64,000 nucleotides of DNA. Origin: Heterodera schachtii (taxonomy: Eukaryota > Nematoda > Chromadorea > Rhabditida > Heteroderidae). Position numbers and translations under genes: made by a program. Positions 23,273 through 33,294 of this stretch are shown in pieces. The stretch covers positions 446,046 through 510,045 of the forward strand of contig SIJG01000020.1 in the NCBI GenBank assembly GCA_023374025.1. The letters are read 5' to 3'. Below the pieces are notes generated by a model, which was not told the origin of the DNA, ran no database searches, and was given only the letters and a program-made list of their open reading frames with translations. Within the stretch, counting starts at the first letter, position 1. Each line of letters starts with the position of its first letter.

Positions 23273-24609
23273 ATGTCAGACAATGGAAAAGAAGCGGAAA
23301 AAGAGATGGCAAAAGCGATGTAAAATTAAAATGCCAATTTTTTAATTTTAAAATTTTGTTTTCCTTTTTCTTCAGTTTTATCTCCGCCGATTGTTGGCTT
23401 TGTGTGTTCGATTTGCTCTCTCCGCGTCAACTTTGCCTCGGAATTGCGCTGATCAGCCACCGATTTGACTATTACGTGGACGAGCACTTCAAAACTCGCA
23501 AATGGACATTGAAATATTTTGGAATTCGAAGCAAAATCGGAGAGAACGGCACCAAAGCAATGGAAATTGTCAATTACGATGTAAAATCATTGCCAATTCC
23601 GCAAAATCAAATGCCACGCAAAGTCATCGGATTCAATAGCATCTCCATCCAGTAAATTGGCGATTACACAAAAATTTAGGCAATATCCTTTCCCTATTCA
23701 TTTTCACAGATACATCGACCAAAATGTCATCGCTTTTCTCCGCCATTTTTGCCAACTTTTCACCAAATGTTCAATTAATTTGTCCATCGATACGACGAGT
23801 GACCGCATTTCGGAGTTCATTTTGCGCAATATTTGGCCAATGCTCGGAAAAAACATTTGTGGCATTTTTTTGTTTTCGAAAGATTTTCATCGTTTGCGAC
23901 AATTCGTCCCGTCATTTCTCAACGACTGTCCATCGCTTTACGTTTTCGCCATCTATTGTGACAAAGTCTTTGCCGAATTTCCATGCGATGACAGTGCCAT
24001 GGCATCGGATGGACAAGTGTTGTCCAAATGGCTTTTCACTCCACACCCGGACGATGTGCCAAAGGTGTTCATGTGCTTGGTGCTGTTTGATGGTGGGACT
24101 TGGCCGTCGAAGATTGAAGCCTTCAAAGCGGTGCTTATAATTTGATTTATTTGACATTTTGCGATCTGGGATTCGCTGTTTGACATAAATGTTGTTTTTC
24201 CCCCCAATCTTCGAACCCAAAGCCCTTTAAATCATTTTTGTTTTTTTAAATCAAATTTGTCACATTTTAGGCATTTGCCTCAGCTTCATCTCCCGTCAAT
24301 TTTATTGTTGTCATTTGGTTTTCGCAGTGTTTTGCTGGTTCCGTTATGCTTTTTGATCTGACCAACGAATTGACTCGGGAACAATTGGCACTGAAAAGCA
24401 CTGTCCATGGCCGTCGTTTTGTATTGGTCCGTTGTCCAATTGCGCGAGACTCGAACAAATGGGCCAAATGGGAAGAAGAAGCGTTTGGCTGGGAAATTTA
24501 TGCTCAATGGAATCGAATTGACATTCGAATTAATGAGGAGGACAACATCGGGGACTGGTCAGCGAATGTTTACTCAAAAATCCAAATTTATTTTGAATTG
24601 TGGATTTGA
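23273..24609 (+). CDS. F-box-like family protein, copy D, final exon lost
   Basis: Exons 23273-23319, 23376-23651 and 23710-24130 follow the family pattern, then a fourth exon begins at 24271. The usual exon-4 donor is altered (GACTGGTCAGC) and the following acceptor plus exon 5 have been deleted; the sequence jumps from the intron directly into the 3' tail. Translation would read through into SANVYSKIQIYFELWI and stop at 24609, giving 360 residues. The F-box-like segment (FISADCWLCVFDLLSP), FPCDDSAMASDGQ and RCPIARDSNKWAKW are intact. It is probably expressible with an altered tail, but could be an early pseudogene. The usual TATA leader was not found. Confidence 0.6.
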
Positions 24610-24902
24610 AAATGAATTTGAGCCTATTTGATTGTTTAAAAATTGTTCTTTTTGTTGCGGTGATCAAGATCAATGGATGGTAATTATCGGGAAGTTTGGG
24701 CACCAGAGTAGGAATTTCAAAAAATAAAACAAAATAAATATATAAAACGTTATATAAATCATTAAAATTTAGTAAATTTTAACAATTCTTGTGTCCATAC
24801 TGTGCACCCATACTGTATACTTAGTGTTACCGTACTCCATTTTTCACGTGAATTTCAAATTAATCAATGGCCAAGTAAACGGTGTATTGTTGTGTTTTAG
24901 TG

Positions 24903-25375
24903 TTACAATTGACCTCCGTTTTTTTCACCCAAACAGTTAATGTTTTTTGAATTGGACTTTTTTTCCTCTTTAAATTCGACGCGAATTTCAAATTTATCAA
25001 ACGACAAATGAACGGTTGAGCCTTCTCCAATGGCATAAAATGCCATTGTTTCGTTGTCCTTTAGCATAATAACCAAATCTTCTTTATCCGCTTCGGATTG
25101 CAATACTTCAATGTCAGTTTCAGTTGTTTTCCGTTTAGTTTTCACCTACAATATGTTCTTTGATTTGCTTATTCAAAATGCCCATTATTTTCCATTTCAA
25201 AGCCTCAACAGTTTCCCTTTTTTTCCACGTTGACACTGATCTAGCCATCTTCCTCCGGGGTTATCTTTCTGTCAGCTTTCAAATTAATTTTAATGCCATT
25301 AGAGAAGGACGGCATCACCAGCAGCAAAAGAAGAGAAATGCCAGCGAAGAACAATACGAAAAGCAAAAATGATGC
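24903..25375 (-). CDS. Possible small secreted protein or its relic
   Basis: On the minus strand an acceptor (ATTGTAG, at about 25146) opens a frame VKTKRKTTETDIEVLQ...DLVIMLKDNETMAFYAIGEG that ends at 24903. Farther upstream (about 25370-25240) another frame reads SFLLFVLFFAGISLLLLLV then MPSFSNGIKI, which looks like a signal peptide. I could not connect the two with a clean donor or find the initiator ATG in frame, so the model is incomplete. I do not recognise the family. It could be a decayed gene. Confidence 0.25.
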
Positions 25376-25577
25376 ATTCGTGGGGGGGGGGGGCTAATTT
25401 GGTGGTAATTAGAGGGGTAATATGACAAATGAATCAATGATTTTGGTAATGATGCTTCAACACTGTCAAGGAGCCCCTTTTATGGGGCAGAAATGTTTTG
25501 GTTTTGTTTGCTTCGTCCTGAATTGGACAAAGTATCTGAAAGATTAACATATCCTGATTTTTAAGATTCGTCCTGAT

Positions 25578-25760
25578 TGGGGACGGGTCGGTGAATAAAT
25601 TAATGAAAATTCAAATTTATTTTATTTTTATGCTTCTCAACGCAATGATCGACCAAAAGTTTGAATGAATGAATTGTCGAGAAGTGATCGATCAATTTGA
25701 ATTGCGATGTTCGAGAATGAATTTGAGTCCATTCAATTTTTATAAAATTGTTCTTTTTGT
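25578..25760 (+). pseudogene. Relic of exon 4 end, exon 5 and tail of an F-box-like copy
   Basis: The sequence GGGGACGGGTCGGTGAAT matches the exon-4 donor region. It is followed by a degraded acceptor, GCTTCTCAACGCAATGATCG (compare exon 5) and the common downstream tail. Exons 1-3 are gone. It shows that another unit once stood between copy D and the U2 gene. Confidence 0.6.
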
Positions 25761-25769
25761 TGCAATTGT

Positions 25770-26143
25770 CAACTTTTTAAAAAATAAGTTGCATTAGCCG
25801 ACATTTGAGGACCAATATAACAAACTGCACTCAAATTTTCAAAAATTTTCTCATCACATTTTTACTCAAAATAACTTAGGTATGTTTTTTTTTCTTTGGC
25901 TCCATATTTCTCACCATGGAAAAGGAATGAATAATATTTCTTTTTCTTTTTACTCACACATTCCTTCACCTCCCCCCCCCCCCCCCCTCCTTCCTCATCT
26001 CATGCTTCTTTTCTTCTCCGCTCACACACTATTTTCCCTCTTTGCTTCAATATCTCTCCCCTCTCCAGTGCACCTATATTTCTATCCTATACACTTTCAT
26101 TTCTAATCTTTTCCATTTTTAAACCATCTTTTGCTGTACGTTT
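25770..26143 (+). promoter_or_regulatory. Upstream region of the interrupted U2 gene (segmental duplication)
   Basis: Closely similar to 41698-42212, which precedes the intact U2 gene, including a pyrimidine-rich block (CTCATCTCATGCTTCTTTTC ... CAATATCTCTCCCCTC) and CACTTTCATTTCTAAT about 50 bp before the RNA. The proximal sequence element of the snRNA promoter should lie here, conserved between the two copies. I cannot name its exact bases. Confidence 0.5.
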
Positions 26144-26182
26144 ATCGCTTCTCGGCCTTTTGGCTAAGATCAAAGTGTAGTA
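26144..26182 (+). pseudogene. 5' part of a U2 snRNA gene, cut by a retrotransposon
   Basis: The first 39 nt match the near-universal start of U2 snRNA: ATCGCTTCTCGGCCTTTTGG (stem I), then CTAAGATCAAAGTGTAGTA. The last six bases are GTAGTA, the branch-point-recognition sequence. The match then stops abruptly and the retroelement begins. The remainder of the gene resumes at 29078. Confidence 0.9.
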
Positions 26183-26737
26183 ACCTTTGTTTGAATTTTT
26201 GTTGTGCTTCAACTTGGGCCTGTTTGACAAATCGTACGGAATTGTGTTCAACCTAAGTTCGACTCTGTCGAGCAAATCGACCGAAAAAGTGCGACAATTA
26301 AAAAAAGGGAAAATCAAATCCCATCGTCCAAAATCGTTCGGCCGTCAAAGTTAAAGGGGAAAACCAAATCCCATCAACCGCCCGTCAAATTTAAAAAAGG
26401 GAAAAACCAAATCCCATCGACCGCCATCGTCCATCCGTCAAAGTTAAAAGGGAAAATCAAATCCCATCGTCTATTCATCGTCGAAAAACCAAACACTCGT
26501 GTTGTGTGCGGTTCCGCTGTGTGCGGTTTTTTTATTTTTTTCCCATCAAATTCGTCAATTAGTTCGACACTACGAAAAAGGGTGACTAAAACCCTGAATT
26601 GCCCTACTTTCTTCACCGAAAACAAATTCGGTCTTCAATCGTCCATCCGACTTTACTTCACTGAGGTCTCTCACGGAGAGTCTATCTTTTAAAAAGGGTA
26701 TAATCCCAATTCATCTGTCGACCAAAACTAATCAATA

Positions 26738-28498
26738 ATGGTCATCACACGCCGGAGAAGGCAGGCAGAGGAAACACAGCAAAGCGTCGAAGGAGACAGA
26801 CAGCGAGGAGGTGACCAACGACTAGAGGAGTCTGACAGAGAAGGGGAGGAAATCAATGCAGAGGAAGGCGAAGCAGCGGCACAGCCAACCAATTATGTGT
26901 TGGGTGTCCCTCTGGTCGACACCATCGGAGAGTCTTTTCATTGCCGATTATGCGCACCAATTCCAAAGATTTTCAAACGGCACGGCGATTTGTCAAAACA
27001 TTTGAAGCGTTATCATCCCAATCAAATAATTGTCTTCAAATGCAATTCATGTCAGACCATTTTCGACACAGTTAAAAAATGTAAGACACACCAGCAGAAA
27101 ACGCCAGCATGCCGAAATGCACAAGCTGTGCCCGAGGATATTCCACAGCGTCCTTTGGCAGCCCCCGGTGCTGCAGTTGTCCAGCGTAATTTTTTCCAAC
27201 CGCGAGCACGCCGAGTTGAGAATGCCGACCATCCACAGCCAATCCAAAGGCCTGTCGTTCCAGCGCGTCAGCCACCACCACAATTGCAATTAAGTGATCA
27301 CAGAAGGCCAGTGAGTGTTTCGAGCAGTTCTTTTACTTCTGCAGACAGTGAATTCATTGTCGACTCAGTTTCTGACAGTCAAAGCACCACTTCTTCTCAA
27401 GCTCTAGAAGCAAATAGAAATGTTCGGGGAAGGCCCAATCGGCACCCCCCAGTGGAACCCGTGCAACTACAACATCTCTCCACGTCGTCTGAATCTGTTG
27501 AACTTGGCCAAAACAATGCACGGCCATTAAATCATCCTCACCATTCTCCATCACCAGTCAATATTGAGGACGCCGAATATCCAATTCATCAAATTCCGCC
27601 GGTTATTGTCCCGCCAAAATCGGAACATCAAAAGCGTTGGATAAGATTTTTTGAAGCAGTAAATGATTCAAACAGTTTCGAAACAAATTTGGACCTTCTA
27701 TTGGCAGAAGTTCGACAAAAGGCAAAAATCAACATCGAGCCACAACAGCGTCGTCCCCCCAGGGGTAACAATCGAAACCAATTACCAAACCACCATGGGA
27801 GAAGACGAAACGCAATGAATGTTGCCCAAGAACCGGCTTTTGACCCTGTCGCAGCCTCTCGAATTCAAAAACTATATCGCCAAAGCCGTCCTCGTGCATA
27901 TCGAGAAATCACCGAGCAATCGTCCCCATTTTGCCAAATTGAGGGAAACGACCTTTTTGATTATTTCAGCCGAGTTTTTGAGGAAAATGCGCCGATTGAC
28001 CCCGAAATGCCAGCGGAAATACCAAGGCATAGGCCACCAACTCAACGAAATCCATTGGGCCCACAATTTACCCAAAAAGAAGTGTGGGAACGACTTAAAC
28101 GATGCAGCAATACGGCCCCAGGCCCGGACGGCATCCGCTACTCAGTTTGGAAAAAGTATGACCAAGGAGCACATGTCCTTACGTCTATTTACAACTGCGT
28201 CAAAAGAACTCAACACATCCCCCGAAATTGGACCAAATCAGTCACTGTCCTGCTGCATAAAAAAGGAGACCGAAACGAAGTGTCAAATTGGCGACCAATT
28301 GCACTTTCGAATACCATCGGCAAGTTATACTCTTCAGTTTTGGCAAACCGATTGGCGATGTGGTCGGTTGCCTTCAACAGAGTCAGCTCATCCCAAAAAG
28401 GCTTTATGCCTGTCGACGGTTGTGCCGAACACAACTTTGTACTTCAATCGATCATCCAAGACGCTAAACGTGCCAAAAAACGATGCTCATCGACGTAG
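26738..28498 (+). pseudogene. Retrotransposon polyprotein, N-terminal part (zinc fingers and start of RT)
   Basis: An open frame of 586 codons. Residues 69-93 form a C-x2-C-x15-H-x4-H finger and residues 102-125 a C-x2-C-x12-H-x6-C finger, as in NeSL/R2-type N-termini that recognise the target. A Q/P/S-rich linker follows. Then come ASRIQKLYRQSRPRAYREI and SPFCQIEGNDLFDYF, typical of NeSL proteins before the RT. RT motifs 0-3 are visible: NTAPGPDGIRYSVWKK, SNWRPIALSNTIGKLYSSVL and SSQKGFMPVDGCAEHNF. The frame ends at 28498, shortly after DAKRAKKRC. The catalytic aspartates (motif A and the xADD box of motif C) are absent, so the RT is dead. The first ATG at 26738 suits the start. Confidence 0.85.
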
Positions 28499-28830
28499 CA
28501 ATGCCGTTTGAAAATCGTTACCAGGCTTTCGAACGCTGCCGACAAGGAAAACGGTTGAAATATGAGGACGTTGCGGAACATTATCGCTTGATGGGCTTTG
28601 ATGTTCTGCTCGAGGCGTTCATTGTCGGACCACTCGGCGGCTGGGACCCACACAACGAATTTGTCCTCAATAAAATGAAAATCGGCCAGCATTACCGCCA
28701 ATTAATGCGTCGTCTAATGGTCTCCGATGCCATTCGTTGGAGTCGCGACATTTATGTCGAACATCTGACCGGTGTGCCACAGTTCCGAGACAATGATGAC
28801 GAACGAGCCCGCGGCGAGGCACCAAATTGA
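28483..28830 (+). pseudogene. Retrotransposon polyprotein, C-terminal end of the restriction-like endonuclease
   Basis: Shifted by one frame from the preceding ORF and overlapping its end. It reads LIDVAMPFENRYQAF, then GKRLKYEDVAEHY, FIVGPLGGWDP and MVSDAIRWSRDIYVEHLTG. This is the segment that follows the P-D catalytic motif in restriction-like endonucleases of NeSL/R2-type elements; the D of LIDVAMPFE would be the second catalytic acid. The RT palm and thumb, the CCHC motif and the first endonuclease acid have been deleted at the junction near 28480-28490. No independent start is expected. Confidence 0.8.
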
Positions 28831-29077
28831 CCAGGGCACCAGAGCGATGAGACATTGCCCGACCCAGCCCGGATGCTCTCAGGACAATCCGGCCTAATCT
28901 TGATTGGTGGATGGATGGATGGATGTGTGCGGAGGGACCTCCCAAAGCACTTTTGATTCACTTTTTGATCATTTTGTCCCATCATTTAATGTTTGTGACC
29001 CCCTATCACATCATTTACATTTCCCTTGTATTTCCACAATTTTATTGTCTTTTAAGCATATGCTAAATAAACTTAAA
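28831..29077 (+). other. 3' untranslated region of the U2-inserted retrotransposon
   Basis: About 250 bp between the retroelement stop and the resumption of U2. It contains short GGATGGATGGAT repeats (about 28908-28925) and ends AAATAAACTTAAA. In R2/NeSL-type elements this region is recognised by the RT for target-primed reverse transcription. Confidence 0.6.
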
Positions 29078-29227
29078 TCAGTTCTTTACGGCTTAATCTC
29101 CGTAACGACCCCCACCGGGGTCAAAAGAGGTTAACCAATTTTTGGAAATTTGGTCGTTGTCGGTGGCTTGCCACCGCTCGACCGAGCGTTGGCTCGTTAT
29201 TGCACTTAACTACGGGAACGGCGCATC
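29078..29227 (+). pseudogene. 3' part of the interrupted U2 snRNA gene
   Basis: Starts TCAGTTCTTTACGG and continues through stem-loop II, the Sm site (AATTTTTGG at about 29137-29146) and stem-loops III-IV to GGCGCATC. Apart from the junction it differs from the intact copy at 42213 by a few bases, including one extra T (GGTCGTTGTCGG). Joining 26144-26182 to this segment reconstitutes GTAGTATCAGTTC, almost the canonical U2 GTAGTATCTGTTC, which pinpoints the insertion site. Confidence 0.9.
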
Positions 29228-29499
29228 TCCCCCGAGGGGGAGAGCAAAATCCATTTTCATTGCTAAATCCGACCTTAAGAACAAAATAAACTAATAATAA
29301 AGCATTTCATTAATAATGATAATTACTTTTTTTACAAATCGATTGTCCTGAAGGTGAGGAAGGTTGTGCCGTGCCATGAACGGACTCGATCAGTTGGGCC
29401 CCGACACGTTTGTGCCCTGGACTATAAATTTTTTTATTTCTTAACCAAATCCAACAATGTTGCTATCACTTCGATACACTGTAAATATATTGAAATTCG
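29228..29499. other. Downstream duplicated block and leader region of copy E
   Basis: Up to about 29420 it matches 42401-42598 after the intact U2 gene (AATAATGATAATTACTTTTTT, GTGAGGAAGGTTGTGCCGTG). It then holds CCAAATCCAACAATGTTG, a piece shared with the foldback elements at 38120 and 50980. Confidence 0.55.
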
Positions 29500-29507
29500 T
29501 ATAAAAG
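29500..29507 (+). promoter_or_regulatory. TATA box of copy E
   Basis: TATAAAAG, ten bases before ATGGCAATGGCTGTCATTCT, the leader module also seen before copies C, H and L. The exon-1 ATG of copy E follows at 29693. Confidence 0.5.
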
Positions 29508-29692
29508 AGATAGAAAAATGGCAATGGCTGTCATTCTTTTGCAAAATAAATAAAATATTCCTTGTAATTGTTTTATGTTTCTTAATGTCCCATTTTGTAT
29601 AGTTTGTTAAAATTTTAATGAATTTTTGAAGAAAAAAAGCCAATTGAAGTGGAAAAGTGCCAAAAACTGTCATAAAAATTTGCCTCAATAAA

Positions 29693-31290
29693 ATGTCAGA
29701 CAGCCGAAAAGAAGCGGAGGAAAAGATGGCAAAAGCAATGTAAAATTAAAATTAAAATGCCAATTTCATTTCAATTTTAAATTTTATTTTCCCTTTTCTT
29801 CAGCTTCATCTCCGCCGATTGTTGGCTTTGTGTCTTCGATTTGTTGCCGCCTCGTCAGCTTGGCCTCAGAATCTCAATGATCAGCCACCGATTTGATTTT
29901 TACGTGGACGAACACTTCAAAACGCGAAAATGGACATTGAAACCTATTCGAATTCGAAGCAAAATTGGAAAGAAAGGCACGAAGGAAATGAAAATGGCCA
30001 AATTGGATGGAGGAAAAATGCCAATTCCGAAAAAGCCGTTGCCAACGAAAGTCGTTGGATTCGAAGCAATTTCAATAAGGTGAAATGGAAGAATTTCGTT
30101 GTTTACAAATGTAATCGAGTCCACAATTTCATTTTCACAGATTCATCGACCAAAATACCCTCACTTTTTTCGGCCATTTTCATCAACTTTTCGCCTCCTC
30201 ACCAATTGTTTTTGCCATCGGTTCCATGAGTGACCGCATTTTGGTGTTGATTTTGCACTTCATTTGGCCAATGTTCGCGAAAAATATGTCTGGGTTGTTT
30301 TTGTGTACGGTTACTTTACATTGTTTGCGACAATTCGCACCGTCATTTCTCGGAAAATGTCCATCTCTTCGTGTTGTCAAATTTTGTGACGCCGATAATT
30401 TCTTCATCAAATTTCCGGCCGATGACAGTGCCGCGGCATCGGAGGGACAAACGGTGGCCAAATGGCTTTTCACTGCCCTCCCTGACAATGTGCCGCCGAA
30501 GATGTTGAAATGCTCATTGCACATGGATGATGGCAATTTGAAGTCGGACATTGAAGCTTTCAAAGCGGTGATTTTGAATTGTTTAATTCGGCACTTTTAC
30601 GCTTTTTTGGATTCGCTCACAAAAAAAAGAAATCTTTCTCGACTAAAAAGACATTTGCAAACCAAAAACGTCCCATCTGTTGGCATTTTATTATTAAATG
30701 GCCAAGTGCCATCCCATCTTTGGCTTTTTTGTGCCGTTTCCCAAACATTTCGTTCATTATCATCAATTTTCCCATCTTTTAGGCTTTTTCCGATGCTTCT
30801 TCCGCCGTCAATTTCATTTTTGTCGTCCGTTTTCCGCCGTCTTTTGCCAATTCCGTTGTGCCATTTTCGCTGATCAATGAATTGACTCAAGAACAATTTG
30901 CATTGAAGAAAACTTCCAATAGTCGTCTTTTTGTGTTCGTCCGTTCTCCAATTGCGCGGGACGAAAGCAAATGGACAAAATGGGAAAATGAGGCGATTGG
31001 CTGGAATTTTGTTGATCAATTCAATCGAATTGACATTCATATTCATCGTGAGGATGAAATCCACGGGTGAGCGAATGGTTATTTAAAAACAAATTCAAAT
31101 TTATTGCTTTACTATTTTGGGTAGGCTTCTCAACAACGCAATGATCGGCCCAAGTGATCAGCAGAAGCGTCGGCAACGGGTAAGTGAAAATGCTTAATCA
31201 AAAATTAAAAGTCATTGCTTTTCTATTTTTAGGCTTCTCGACGCAACTGCCGGCCCAAGTGATCAGCAGCAGAAGTTAATGAATTGCTGA
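29693..31290 (+). CDS. F-box-like family protein, copy E (twin of copy A)
   Basis: Exons 29693-29739, 29804-30079, 30141-30567, 30783-31066 and a last exon at 31233-31290 give 363 residues. An additional tandem copy of the last exon lies at 31125-31179, with its own acceptor (GGGTAG) and donor (GTAAGT). Including it would give a 372-residue variant ending ASRRNCRPK. The body is FISADCWLCVFDLLPP, FIDQN, FPADDSAAASEGQ and RSPIARDESKWTKW, with the family cysteine replaced by serine in the last motif. All exons are in frame. Coding sequence, introns and spacer are almost the same as in copy A on the other strand. The gene lies downstream of the interrupted U2 gene, just as copy I lies downstream of the intact one. 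Confidence 0.72.
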
Positions 31291-31832
31291 GAAGTGACCG
31301 ATCAATTTTAAAGATGGATTTGGCAATTGACGTGCTCATAAAAATTATTGTCCTTTTTTTTCATTGGAATGATCACCTTGGATTTATACATATTATGCTA
31401 TTAGAATATTTTGTTGTGTTCTGAAATGAAAAAAAATCTATTAACAAATCAATCGTTGTGCCCTCTTTTTAATTAAAAATTTTATTTGCTCTGACATTAG
31501 TATTTTTGTATTTGGTAATACGGTAATCGTTCACATCATTGGTCCCATAAAAAAAAGGCAAAAAAAGGTCGTTTTTTTCGATTCTGAGAACTACTCGCGG
31601 CTTATCGAGGGTGATGATCACGAAATGTGACATCAGATTGTCACATAAATCATCTAATCTATGTATAATTTTACATCAAGTGATTTTTTCGACAAAAAAA
31701 TTTTTTTTTAATGGTTTTTCACTTTTTTACCGTTGTTTATCCACTAAAAAAACTCATCCAATTTACTGTTTTGTTTATACCTTTTATGTCGAAAACTGTC
31801 TCTTAATAAATTGCCTCAACAAAATGTCAGAC
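29703..31832 (+). repeat. Right arm of the 2.13-kb inverted repeat
   Basis: Reverse-complement partner of 15185-17314, with 12.4 kb between the arms. It contains all of copy E after its first codons, its 3' spacer and the first codons of copy F. The two arms have equal length between exon-1 ATGs (2131 bp). The observed differences are T-run length changes, for example near 31687. Confidence 0.9.
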
Positions 31833-33294
31833 AGCCGAAAAGAAGCCGAGGAAAAGATGGCAAAAGCAATGTAAAATTAAATGCCAATTTCAATTTTAAA
31901 TTTTGTTTTCCTTTTTTCAGTTTTATCTCCGCCGATTGTTGGCTTTGTGTCTTCGATTTGCTCTCTCCGCGTCAACTTGGCCTAGGAATTGCGCTGATTA
32001 GCCACCGTTTTGACTATTACGTCGATGAACACTTCAAAACACGCAAATGGACGCTGAAATTTATCCGAATTCGAAGCAAAATCGGAGAGAACGGCACCAA
32101 AGCAATGGAAATTGTCAAATATTACGTTGGACAACAATTGCCAATTCCGCAAATTCCGATGCCACGCAAAATCATCGGTTTCGAACGCATCGACATTTGG
32201 TAAAATTGGCAATTGTATAAAAAAAATTAGCCAACATTTCCCCATCCATTTTCAGTTTCATCGACCGAAATGCCATCGCTTTTCTCCGCCGTTTTTGCCA
32301 ACTTTTCGCCTCCATTCCAATTAATTTGAACATCTATTCAACCAGTGATCGCATTTCGGACTTTCTTTTGCGCAATATTTGGCCAATGATCGGAAAAAAT
32401 ATTTGTGGGATGCATTTTTCTGCGGATGTTTTTCGCCGTTTGCGCAAATTCGTCCCATCAATTCTTAATGATGGTCCATTGCTTCGCTTTGTCATTTCAT
32501 GTGCCGCCGATTTTTTCACCGAATTTCCGGCAAATGACAGTGCCATGGCGTTGAATGCACACGCGGTGGCAAAATGGCTTTTCACACCACGTCCGGACGA
32601 TGTGCCAAAGGTGCTCATATGTCTGTTTCACTCGAATGATGGAAATTGGTCATCGAAGATTGAAGCCTCCAAAGCGGTGCTTTCATTTATTCTTTTGTAA
32701 TTAATAGGGCCGCGACTTTTAGGATGAAAACCCTCAAAATAGTTAACTAAAATAGTGAGTAAAAATGCCAAAATATTGGCAAAATTTCGGGGGCCGGGCG
32801 GCTCTGGGTCGGGGCTTAACCCTAATTCAGATCGGTAATTTTTAATGGCTTTTTGGGTATTTTTAATCAATTTTTTCCTCTATTTTAGGCATTTACCAAT
32901 GCTTCATCTCCGGTGAATTTCATTGTTGTTCTTTGGTTTAATCTTACGCCTTTTGCTGTCTCCGTTGTGCTCTTTAATCTGACGAATGAATTGACTCGGG
33001 AACAATTGGCACTGAACGGAACTAAGTATCGCAACTGTTTTCTGTTGGTCCGTTGTCCAATTGCGCGCGATGAAAGCAAATGGACAAAATGGGAGGAAGA
33101 AGCGATTGGCTGGCAAATTTATTATCAGCGAAACAGAATTAACATTAAAATTAATGGGGAGGAAGACATCGGAGATGGGTAAGCGAATGATTTTTAAAAA
33201 AATTCAAAATTGATAATTTTTCTTTTCGATTTTTAGGCTTCTCGACGCAACTCCCGGCCCGAGTGATCGGCAGCAAAAGTGTATGAATGAATGA
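31824..33294 (+). CDS. F-box-like family protein, copy F
   Basis: Five exons in phase: 31824-31870, 31921-32199, 32256-32676, 32889-33178 and 33237-33294, giving 364 residues. Exon 2 carries FISADCWLCVFDLLSP and a HRFDYYVDEHFKTRKW block. Exon 3 carries FPANDSAMALNAHAVAKWLF, less typical than its relatives. Exon 4 carries ELTREQLALNG and RCPIARDESKWTKW. The last exon is long because the usual stop after QQK has become TGT (tail ...RQQKCMNE). The frame is intact. Its upstream DNA is the end of the inverted-repeat arm, so its promoter is shared with or derived from unit E. Confidence 0.7.

Larger units (their letters stand above)
26183..29077 (+). mobile_element. U2-inserted non-LTR retrotransposon, NeSL/Utopia-like, internally deleted
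   Basis: A 2895-bp insertion divides a U2 snRNA gene exactly after GTAGTA, in the same orientation as the RNA. The 5' part is a long leader with repeats of the type AAATCCCATC...CGTCAAAGTTAAA (26320-26480). The coding part follows at 26738. The 3' end is AATAAACTTAAA without a long poly(A), and I see no clear target-site duplication. The zinc-finger/RT/restriction-like-endonuclease layout and the target point to the NeSL clade, whose Utopia lineage is known to insert in U2 genes. About half of the RT and part of the endonuclease are missing, so this copy is non-autonomous. Confidence 0.85.

Noticed and set aside
27819..28511. 230-codon plus-strand frame overlapping the retrotransposon ORF
   Set aside because: Shadow frame of the RT coding sequence; the other frame has the recognisable RT motifs.
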